Below are positions 1 to 5,652 of a stretch of 17,831 nucleotides of DNA, in pieces. Positions within the stretch are counted from its first letter, which is position 1. Each line of letters starts with the position of its first letter. The translations under genes were made by a program, and so were the position numbers. The DNA comes from CAZKTO01 sp964555685 (GTDB lineage Bacteria > Chloroflexota > Dehalococcoidia > SHYB01). The notes beneath the pieces are model-generated. The model was not told the origin of the DNA. It saw only the letters and a list, made by a program, of their open reading frames with translations, and did no database searches. The DNA lies in the NCBI GenBank assembly GCA_964555685.1, contig CAZKTO010000064.1:1-17831 (forward strand). The letters run 5' to 3'.

Positions 1-1
1 C

Positions 2-313
2 GCTGGCCCGGCTGGCGCCGCCGGCGCCGCCGGTCCCACGGGCCCCGCCGGCCCGGCCGGCGCTCCCGGTCCCGCTGGTCTTGCGGGAGCCGCTGGCGCG
101 CAGGGTCCGCAAGGCCCCGCAGGCGCTCAGGGCGCGACAGGCGCTGCTGGCCCCATCGGCCCGCAGGGCCCCGCAGGCGCCGCTGGCGCTCAGGGTCCCG
201 CCGGCATCGCCGGTGAGGATGGCTCCGTCGCCGTCGGCATCATCGCCATCATCATCGCCGCCATCGCGGTCGTCGTGGCCGGCGCCACGTGGATGATGGG
301 GCGCAAGAGCTAG
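2..313 (+). CDS. Collagen-like Gly-X-Y repeat protein with C-terminal membrane anchor (5' truncated)
   Basis: This frame is open from base 2 to the TAG at 311-313 and has no start inside the window, so the gene begins upstream. About 72 residues are collagen-type triplets rich in Gly-Pro-Ala, Gly-Ala-Gln and Gly-Pro-Gln. Then comes a short break (GEDGSVAVG), a hydrophobic helix of Ile/Ala/Val (IIAIIIAAIAVVVAGA) and a short tail TWMMGRKS. Bacterial collagen-like proteins usually form triple-helical surface stalks. A C-terminal helix with a basic end would anchor this one in the membrane with the repeat outside. The triplet phase is kept perfectly to the helix, which supports real coding rather than chance GC-rich sequence. 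The N-terminal signal peptide and head domain lie outside the window. The specific role is unknown. A perfect terminator hairpin follows 30 bases after the stop. Confidence 0.85.
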   Translation, partial: AGPAGAAGAAGPTGPAGPAGAPGPAGLAGAAGAQGPQGPAGAQGATGAAGPIGPQGPAGAAGAQGPAGIAGEDGSVAVGIIAIIIAAIAVVVAGATWMMGRKS

Positions 314-343
314 AGGCAAGACCCCCACGGTTCGCCTGGTTGC

Positions 344-378
344 AAGGCGCCCCGCCGGTCGGCGGGGCGCCTTCTTTT
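344..378 (+). terminator. Rho-independent terminator after the collagen-like gene
   Basis: A perfect 13-bp stem, AAGGCGCCCCGCC paired with GGCGGGGCGCCTT, has a 4-base loop (GGTC) and is followed by CTTTT. It sits 30 bases after the collagen-like stop codon. Confidence 0.9.
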
Positions 379-405
379 GGGAACCCGATCGTGTGTCATT
401 CCTAC

Positions 406-512
406 GAAAATGCAGCCCTCACCCCCTCGCCCCCTCTCCGAGCCGGAGAGGGGGCAGGCCGCCCGCCTGCGGCGGGGCGGGGGAGAGGGTAACCAGGCAC
501 CCCCGCATTTTC
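406..512. repeat. Palindromic intergenic element with 8-bp inverted ends
   Basis: The 381-687 gap holds no gene. Inside it, GAAAATGC (406-413) and GCATTTTC (505-512) form perfect inverted ends. Between them, pyrimidine tracts (CCCTCACCCCCTCGCCCC) face purine tracts (GGGGGAGAGGGT), with an inner hairpin CCCCTCTCC/GGAGAGGGG. C-rich/G-rich palindromes of this style are common interspersed repeats in bacterial genomes. I see no clear target-site duplication. Whether it is mobile, a REP-like element or only an RNA hairpin cannot be settled from one copy. Confidence 0.55.
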
Positions 513-687
513 ATCCTCCCTGGCGCTGGACGCTAGCATGATCGATTCCGAGCCCGCTGCAGGCGGACTCCGGGTGACAGGGTAAGCCCCCGCCGTTAGG
601 ACGCGATCGCCCCGCAAAGGCCTCGGGAGCCGTAGAACGCGTTCAGAATTTGGTGTAAGATAAGTTCACGTTGTCAAGGAGAGACCC

Positions 688-1452
688 ATGCGTAAGCCGC
701 TCGCCCTGATCTCGATCGCTGTGACGATGCTCGCCCTGGCCTTGCTGGCCCCTGTGGTAACCGCGCAGGCCGTGCCGATGCTCTTCACCGGCACCGCGAC
801 GCTGGACGGCGCGCCGGTCGCGGTGGGCACGACGATCGAAGCCTACTCAGCCGCGGAGCAGCTTGTCGGCAGCACCACGACGGGCGGCAGTGACCAGGCC
901 GCCAACGCCTGGACGCTGGTGCTTCTCAGGGCTGCGCTGGAGGACCAGCAGGTCCGGTTCGTCATCGTCACGGCGGCGGGCGTACGGCTGCCGGCCCCCA
1001 GCCAGCCGCAGTTCACCGCTCGTTATGATGCTGATGGCGGCCCGGGCCGCGCCAACGTCGATATTCGCGCGGTGACGCCTGTGGCCCCAACGGCGACGCC
1101 GGTGCCGACACCTACGGCAACCCCCGTGCCGACGCCCACACCGACGCCGGTTCCAACGCCAACGCCGGTCCCCACGCCGACGCCTGTGCCGCCGACGGCC
1201 ACGCCCATCCCGCCGACCCCCACGCCGACGCCGACGCCCACGCCGACGCCCACGCCGACACCGACGCCGACGCCCACGCCGACGCCGACTCCCACGCCGG
1301 TCCCACCGACGGCCACGCCCGAGAGCGGCGGTGGCGGTTGCAGCGCGCCCTTCGCGCGCGCAGGCGGGCCCCTTGACCTTGGCTGGGTGCTGCTGGGGCT
1401 CGTCACGCCTGGGCTTGGGCTGGCGCTGTGGGTGCGGCGGCGGAAGCGCTAA
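688..1452 (+). CDS. Secreted Pro/Thr-repeat surface protein with C-terminal sorting-like tail
   Basis: The start ATG has a good ribosome site (AAGGAGAG, 676-683). Residues 1-28 are a Sec-type signal peptide: MRKP, a hydrophobic core, and cleavage probably after VTAQA. Residues 30-130 form a small compact domain (GTATLDGAPVAVGTTIEAY and so on) of a kind that looks like a beta-rich, carboxypeptidase-regulatory-like fold, but I cannot name the family. Residues 134-211 are almost pure TP/VPTP repeats, a stiff cell-wall or envelope-spanning linker. The end is tripartite: SGGGGCS with a single Cys at 218, a hydrophobic helix at about 231-249, and RRRKR. This resembles Cys-containing C-terminal sorting tails such as the Synerg- or JDVT-CTERM types, in which the helix is removed and the Cys may be modified. 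An extracellular anchored protein is likely; its ligand or role is unknown. A weak -10-like TAAGAT lies at 656-661. Confidence 0.85.
   Translation: MRKPLALISIAVTMLALALLAPVVTAQAVPMLFTGTATLDGAPVAVGTTIEAYSAAEQLVGSTTTGGSDQAANAWTLVLLRAALEDQQVRFVIVTAAGVRLPAPSQPQFTARYDADGGPGRANVDIRAVTPVAPTATPVPTPTATPVPTPTPTPVPTPTPVPTPTPVPPTATPIPPTPTPTPTPTPTPTPTPTPTPTPTPTPTPVPPTATPESGGGGCSAPFARAGGPLDLGWVLLGLVTPGLGLALWVRRRKR
1087..1320 (+). repeat. Thr-Pro coding tandem repeat (ACGCC-type units)
   Basis: This is a run of 6-base units of the form ACGCCG/ACGCCC encoding TP, TPVP and PPTATP, and it makes the linker of the surface protein. The near-identical units make slippage and length variation between strains likely, and assembly of this stretch may be unreliable. 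Confidence 0.85.
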
Positions 1453-1482
1453 GCGCCTGCCAGGCAGGACACAACGCAGAAT

Positions 1483-1524
1483 AACCAGAGCGCCCCGCCT
1501 CTCAGGAGGCGGGGCGCTCTGGTT
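1483..1524. terminator. Hairpin terminator between convergent genes
   Basis: A perfect 19-bp stem (AACCAGAGCGCCCCGCCTC and its complement) closes a TCAG loop 30 bases after the PT-repeat gene. Only a short T run (GGTTTA) follows, so the call rests on the stem. It could serve both strands. Confidence 0.75.
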
Positions 1525-1556
1525 TAGGACGCTGAGGGCTTGTGAACAAATCGCCC

Positions 1557-1636
1557 GTAGGGGCGGGCCGGAGCCTGCCCTGTTCTGAGCCGAAGCCCTG
1601 AGCGCAGCGACAGGGGAAGCCGAAGGGTGCCCGCCC
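1557..1636. repeat. Nested palindromic interspersed repeat
   Basis: The outer arms are GGGCGGGC (1561-1568) and GCCCGCCC (1629-1636). Inner arms are CCCTGT (1578-1583) and ACAGGG. The core holds CTGAGC-CGAAGCCCTGAGCG. The outer GTAGGGGCGGG arm recurs in the hairpin at 14823-14853, and the CTGAGCG core resembles the element near 12820-12899. That points to a family of small interspersed repeats in this genome. No gene is seen between 1453 and 1664. Confidence 0.5.
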
Positions 1637-1664
1637 ATCTGGGGCAACCACGAAGGAAAAATCG

Positions 1665-2699
1665 CTACGCGCGCTGGGCCACGATGACCGAATGGATAGA
1701 GTCCCGCGTCTTCCGGGCGGCGTGGACCAGGGTGAACCTGGTCTGTTGCAACAGCCGCTCGTAGGTCGCGAAGGGCTTGTAGAGCTCGATCCCGAAGTCG
1801 TCGTGGGGGATGTAGCCGAACTCAAAGGCGATGGCCAGGTCGGGGTTGTCGTCGGCCAGGGGCTCGCAGATGACCAGCCGGCCTCCCGGGACCAGCGAGC
1901 GCCAGGCCTTCTCGAGAAGCGTGCGGCAGGTGTTCTCCGGCCAGTCGGCCAGCACCCGCGAGAACTGAACGAGCTGGAACCCCTGGGGCAGGGGATCGCG
2001 GCGGAAGTCCCCATCGACGACGGCGATGCGCTCTCCCACGCCCGCTCTGGCGACGTTCTGGCGGGCCATGAAGGCCGAGTTGGGCAGGTTGAACAGGGTG
2101 ATGTGCATCCGCGGATGGCGGCGGGCGTAGTGGACGGCCATGGTCCCGTCGCCGCCGGCCACGTCCAGGAGCCGTTCGACGCCATCGAGCGAGACGGCCC
2201 GTTCGATGGTCTCGGCCGTCTCCACCGCCCCGACGCGCATCCAACTCTCCAGCGCCTCGGCCTCCTCAAGCTGCTGCGGAGGGTACGGCACTTGGGGCAC
2301 GGGCAGCCCCCGGAGCACCTGCGCCATGTCAAAGTCGAACACCGCTCTCGTGAATCTGAGGAAGTCGCGATGGAACCATTCCATGCTGCCGTCGGGCTTG
2401 AAGATGGCGCGGGCGAGGGCGCCGGACTGGTACCGGACCGCTGCGCCATCCTCTCCCGGGACCTCTTCGACGAGGCCCATGTGCCTGAGCGTGACGAGCC
2501 ACTTGCGGGCTCGCTTGGGATGGAGGGCGAGCACGGCCACGATCTCGTCAGCGGTCATGGCGCCGCGCTGGGCGAAGAGAGGGAAGAGCCCGAGATCCAG
2601 GACGGACTCAAGGAGACGGCTGCCGGCCAAACCTGCAACGAGCCGGTAGTAGGTATCCTCGCGCTCCGCCTGCGAGAGCTCCCGCCGCTCCACCGACAT
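1665..2699 (-). CDS. SAM-dependent O-methyltransferase-family protein (Methyltransf_2 type) lacking the usual catalytic His
   Basis: The length of 344 residues is normal for this family. Residues 12-100 form the N-terminal winged-helix dimerisation domain (LVAGLAGSRLLESVLDLGLF ... LRHMGLVEE). The SAM-binding fold starts with LLDVAGGDGTMA at about 177-188, and the late motif PGGRLVICEP is at 271-280. In characterised members (plant COMT, CrtF and others) the catalytic His precedes the DW of an H-D-W motif; here the segment reads SRVLADWPE, so the position is Ala251. The protein may therefore methylate without that base, act on another nucleophile, or be non-catalytic. The start has AAGGAGA in good position on the minus strand. 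It is divergent from the PqqD/ATP-grasp cluster with overlapping promoters, so it may act on that pathway's product. Substrate unknown. Confidence 0.85.
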   Translation of the reverse strand: MSVERRELSQAEREDTYYRLVAGLAGSRLLESVLDLGLFPLFAQRGAMTADEIVAVLALHPKRARKWLVTLRHMGLVEEVPGEDGAAVRYQSGALARAIFKPDGSMEWFHRDFLRFTRAVFDFDMAQVLRGLPVPQVPYPPQQLEEAEALESWMRVGAVETAETIERAVSLDGVERLLDVAGGDGTMAVHYARRHPRMHITLFNLPNSAFMARQNVARAGVGERIAVVDGDFRRDPLPQGFQLVQFSRVLADWPENTCRTLLEKAWRSLVPGGRLVICEPLADDNPDLAIAFEFGYIPHDDFGIELYKPFATYERLLQQTRFTLVHAARKTRDSIHSVIVAQRA

Positions 2700-2786
2700 A
2701 GGGGTTCTCCTTCTTGACAGCGGGGTTAGACCGCCCCCAGGATATGATTATACCTGGTGGGGAAGTCGGGAAAGCGGGTGCCTCTC
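2700..2786. promoter_or_regulatory. Overlapping divergent promoters of the methyltransferase and the PqqD cluster
   Basis: An AT-rich island in GC-rich DNA (GATATGATTATACC, 2741-2754) serves both strands. On the minus strand TATAAT reads from 2752 to 2747, about 50 bases before the methyltransferase ATG. On the plus strand TTAGAC (2726-2731), 16 bases, then TTATAC (2748-2753) is the best pair; TTGACA at 2714-2719 is too far from TATGAT (23 bases). The shared island implies mutual interference or joint control. The positions are read by eye. Confidence 0.5.
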
Positions 2787-3044
2787 ATGGAACGGCTCAA
2801 GGACCTGTATTTCAACGAAAAGGGGTTCGTGTTCGATCCCGACACGGGCGCCATCTATAGTCTCAATACCACCGGCGCGTGTATCGTCAAGCATCTGCAG
2901 AAAGGGCAGCCGGTAAACAGGCTGGCGGGGGAGATTCGAAAAGCGTTTGAGGCAGACGAGGAGATCGCCCAGCGGGACATCCGGGAGTTCATGGACCTCC
3001 TGGCGGCGTTCGGTCTCCTGGACAAGGCGTCCGCTCCGGCATAA
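2787..3044 (+). CDS. PqqD-family small protein (peptide-recognition fold)
   Basis: The protein has 85 residues from ATG 2787. In-frame GTGs at 2757 and 2778 are possible, but 2757 lies in the putative promoter. The sequence follows the PqqD pattern: FVFDPDTGAIYSLNTTG near the N-terminus (the beta-strand region that grips a leader peptide in PqqD and RiPP recognition elements), then IVKHLQKG, a central helix, and DIREFMDLLAAFGLLD at the end. PqqD-fold proteins bind substrate or leader peptides and present them to a modifying enzyme. The next gene is an ATP-grasp ligase and the one after carries a leader-like N-terminus, which supports this role. The version here resembles PqqD proteins of the HPr-rel-A type by its N-terminal signature, from memory. 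No catalytic function is expected. Confidence 0.8.
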   Translation: MERLKDLYFNEKGFVFDPDTGAIYSLNTTGACIVKHLQKGQPVNRLAGEIRKAFEADEEIAQRDIREFMDLLAAFGLLDKASAPA

Positions 3045-3150
3045 CTCGGGCGCCACGCCGACGCTATAGCTACAGTGCGGAGCCGGGCGCCCGCCCCTCG
3101 GCCATCCGCGGAGCACCAATCCCGATCATGCGAAAACGGAATGCCCGGCC

Positions 3151-4281
3151 TTGAGACTCCACATCGCCGTCACCGGCCTGAACGCCACCGACGATCCGAG
3201 TCCTGGCTTGAACGTCATTCGCAGCCTGCGCGAATGGGACGATGGGCGTGGCCAGGTCAAGATCATCGGCTTGGCCTACGATGCCCTCGACACCGGCATC
3301 CACGCCCCGGGCCTCATCGACGAGGTCTATCTGCTGCCCTATGCGTCCGAAGGACTCGGCAACCTCATCCACCGGATTCGCGAGATCCGCCAGCGCACGC
3401 GGATCGACGTCATCATCCCCACCCTCGATGGCGAGATCCTGAACTTCTGCCAGGCGGCGCCGATACTGCGGCCCCTGGGTATCCGCATGCTGCTCCCCGG
3501 CGAGGCCCAGATCAGGCTGCACTTCAAACACGCCCTGCCTCAGTTCTGCTTGGAGCACGGTCTCCCCACGCCGCGGATCATGCTGATCTATGAGGCCAAA
3601 CAGCTCTGGGAGGCCTTTGGGACGCTGGGGATGCCGCTGGTCCTCAAAGGGATCCTGCACGAGGCCCACGTGGCCCACACGCTCACGCAGGCGCAGGTGT
3701 ATTTCGACCTGATCCGGTCGCGCTGGGGGATCCCGCTGGTCGCCCAGGAGTACATCCGGGGCGAGGGAGCGGGCGTGGTCGCCCTATGCGACCGCAAGTC
3801 CCAGGTCGTGGGCATGGTCGCCATGCGGAAGCTGGCGGTTACGGAGAAGGGCAAGGCCTGGTCCGGCGTAACGGTGAAGGACGAGGAGATGCTGGGGATC
3901 GCCGTCCGAGTCTTGGAGGCCCTGGAGTGGGTCGGGCCGGTGGAGCTGGAGTTCATGCGCCAGGCGGAGACTGGCAAGCTCTCCCTGCTGGAGGTGAACC
4001 CCAGGTTCCCGACGTGGGTCTACCTGGCGGCGATGGCGGGGCAGAACCTTCCGGCGGCCGCGGTCCAGCTTGCGCTGCGCAAGACCGTCGAGCCCTTCAA
4101 CGGATACAAGGAGGGCATCATCTACGTCCGTCACGCCCAAGACATCATCTGCTCTATGGAACAGCTGGCCCAGGTGGCGAGCCGCGGCGAGCTCGTGCTG
4201 ACCAAGCCAAGGAAGGTGTCGGCCAATGGCAAAGGAACTCAAGCTGATAGCGAACGGGCGGAAGCAGAAAGCGTTCTATGA
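3151..4281 (+). CDS. ATP-grasp carboxylate-amine ligase-like protein
   Basis: The start is TTG 3151; no ATG or GTG fits the frame, and the ribosome site is weak. The N-terminal domain opens with IAVTGLNATDDPSPGLN (residues 5-21), a carbamoyl-phosphate-synthase-like nucleotide-binding fold. The ATP-grasp core follows, with PLVLKG (K166), the hinge AQEYIRGEGAGV (about 198-209), VGPVELEFM (261-269) and LLEVNPRFPTWVYL (279-292) carrying the Mg-binding Glu and Asn. These residues look intact, so it should activate a carboxylate as acyl phosphate and join it to an amine or similar nucleophile. It follows the PqqD-like gene by 106 bases and overlaps the decarboxylase gene by 56 bases, so the three are probably one operon. 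The substrate is not evident. It is not a CarB subunit: one ATP-grasp domain, 376 residues. Confidence 0.85.
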   Translation: MRLHIAVTGLNATDDPSPGLNVIRSLREWDDGRGQVKIIGLAYDALDTGIHAPGLIDEVYLLPYASEGLGNLIHRIREIRQRTRIDVIIPTLDGEILNFCQAAPILRPLGIRMLLPGEAQIRLHFKHALPQFCLEHGLPTPRIMLIYEAKQLWEAFGTLGMPLVLKGILHEAHVAHTLTQAQVYFDLIRSRWGIPLVAQEYIRGEGAGVVALCDRKSQVVGMVAMRKLAVTEKGKAWSGVTVKDEEMLGIAVRVLEALEWVGPVELEFMRQAETGKLSLLEVNPRFPTWVYLAAMAGQNLPAAAVQLALRKTVEPFNGYKEGIIYVRHAQDIICSMEQLAQVASRGELVLTKPRKVSANGKGTQADSERAEAESVL

Positions 4282-5620
4282 AAAGCCCACCATCGTCAAG
4301 CACTCTATAGGGGCTGCGAACCGGTTCGCCCGGCTCGGGGCTGCGGCGCCCCACGCAGTGATCGATGGCGTCCCCGTGGAGGAGCTGGTCCAGCGCTTCG
4401 GCTCGCCGCTGTGGGTGGTGTCGGAGGCTACGCTCCGCGCCAAGTACCAGAGCATGGCCCAGGCCTTCTCCCTGCGCTACCCCAAGGTAGCCATCGCCTA
4501 CTCGTACAAGACCAACTACCTCTCGGGGGTCTGCTCGATCCTGCACCAGGAGGGCGCCTGGGCGGAGGTGGTCTCCGGGTTCGAGTACGAGATCGCCCTT
4601 GCGCTCGGCGTGCCGGGCGAGAAGATCGTCTTCAATGGCCCCCTGAAGCGCACCGAGGAGCTGGCCCGTGCCATCTCTCAGGGCGCCCTGATCAACGTGG
4701 ACTCGTACGACGAGCTGGCGCTCATCGAGGAGCTGGCCCGCAAGATGAGCCGGGTGGTCCCCGTAGGCGTGCGGGTCAACATGGTGGTGGGGCCGCTGGC
4801 GTGGGACCGGTTCGGGTTCAACTATGAGAACGGCCAGGCGCTCCAGGCCTGCCAGCGGGTGATAGCGTCGCCGGTGCTGAAGCTGGCGGGGCTGCACGCC
4901 CACATTGGGACCTTCGTTCTGGACCCGGGCCTCTACCGGCAGGCGGCGGAGAAGGTGGGTGGCCTGGCGAAGTCCCTGGCCGAGCAGGGCACGACGCTGG
5001 AGTACGTGGATATCGGCGGCGGGTTCGCCTCCCACAACGTGCTCCACGATCAGTGGATGCCCGCCGGCTACGCCACGCCCACCTTCGAACAGTACGCCGA
5101 CGCCATATGCCCGGAGCTGATCCGGTCGCTGCCGCAGCCCCAGCCGCTGCTCCTCCTGGAGCCCGGACGGTCCCTGGTGGACGAGGCGATGCACCTGGTG
5201 ACCTCCGTGGTGGCGACCAAGGTGCTCTCGGCAGGCCAGAAAGGCGTAGTGCTCGACGCTGGGATAAACCTTATGCCCACCGTCGCGTGGTACCGGCACG
5301 AGGTGCGGGTGGCCGCCGAGACGGGCACCCCGGCCAACGGCAGCGTCGTCGAGGACGTGAACCTGTACGGACCCCTGTGCATGAACATCGACGTGCTCCA
5401 GTTGAAGACGCCGCTGCCGCCGGTGCGCAAGGGCGCCGTCCTCGTCATCAAGAACGTCGGCGCATACAACTTCACCCAGTCGATGCAGTTTATCCAGCTT
5501 CGCCCGGCCGTCGTGCTCATCAACGGCGGCGAGGTCGAAATCCTGCGGGCCCCGGAGACGACGGAGTACATCCGGGAGCTGGAGAGGGTTCCCCAACGGC
5601 TACTCGGCAAGCGCAGCTAA
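4226..5620 (+). CDS. Fold-type III PLP decarboxylase (DapDC/ODC-like) with leader-like N-terminus
   Basis: ATG 4226 has a strong ribosome site (AAGGAAGG, 4209-4216, 9 bases away), so the overlap with the ATP-grasp gene and the N-terminal extension look genuine. The enzyme proper starts near residue 45 (IDGVPVEELVQRFGSPLWVV). Catalytic features are AYSYKTNY with PLP Lys95, LHAHIGTF (223-230), DIGGGF (262-267), EPGR (312-315), YGPLCMNID with Cys385, and GAYNFTQSMQF (412-422). LysA normally reads GPxCES; Glu-Ser is Met-Asn here, so the substrate is probably not diaminopimelate. Residues 1-44 form a basic extension with YEKPTIVKHSIG (18-29), matching the YxxPxL/I core of lasso-type leaders. Homologues with such an extension come to my mind but were not checked. 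A decarboxylase or racemase of an amino acid, perhaps carrier- or peptide-bound, is the best call. Confidence 0.85.
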   Translation: MAKELKLIANGRKQKAFYEKPTIVKHSIGAANRFARLGAAAPHAVIDGVPVEELVQRFGSPLWVVSEATLRAKYQSMAQAFSLRYPKVAIAYSYKTNYLSGVCSILHQEGAWAEVVSGFEYEIALALGVPGEKIVFNGPLKRTEELARAISQGALINVDSYDELALIEELARKMSRVVPVGVRVNMVVGPLAWDRFGFNYENGQALQACQRVIASPVLKLAGLHAHIGTFVLDPGLYRQAAEKVGGLAKSLAEQGTTLEYVDIGGGFASHNVLHDQWMPAGYATPTFEQYADAICPELIRSLPQPQPLLLLEPGRSLVDEAMHLVTSVVATKVLSAGQKGVVLDAGINLMPTVAWYRHEVRVAAETGTPANGSVVEDVNLYGPLCMNIDVLQLKTPLPPVRKGAVLVIKNVGAYNFTQSMQFIQLRPAVVLINGGEVEILRAPETTEYIRELERVPQRLLGKRS

Positions 5621-5652
5621 GGCTACGATACTGGCGCTCGTTTCCGCCGCTC

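Noticed and set aside
847..1647. Long minus-strand frame opposite the PT-repeat gene
   Set aside because: It is an Arg/Gly-rich mirror of the repeat coding strand with no recognisable domain; the plus strand has signal peptide, repeats and a ribosome site.
1692..2717. Plus-strand frame of 341 residues opposite the methyltransferase
   Set aside because: The minus strand encodes a clear SAM-binding fold with a ribosome site; the plus frame is a GC-rich shadow.
3047..3093. Terminator or precursor peptide between the PqqD-like and ATP-grasp genes
   Set aside because: Arms CGGGCGCC/GGCGCCCG are 31 bases apart with no T run, and the only ATG frames there are a few codons long.
4154..5596. Minus-strand frame of 480 residues opposite the decarboxylase
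   Set aside because: The plus strand has all PLP-enzyme motifs; the opposite frame shows none and its composition is that of a shadow.
5053..5652. N-terminal part of the long frame leading into the UT-M23 protein
   Set aside because: It overlaps the decarboxylase in another phase and translates into Arg/Pro/Gly-rich sequence unlike any transporter, so it is not part of the protein.
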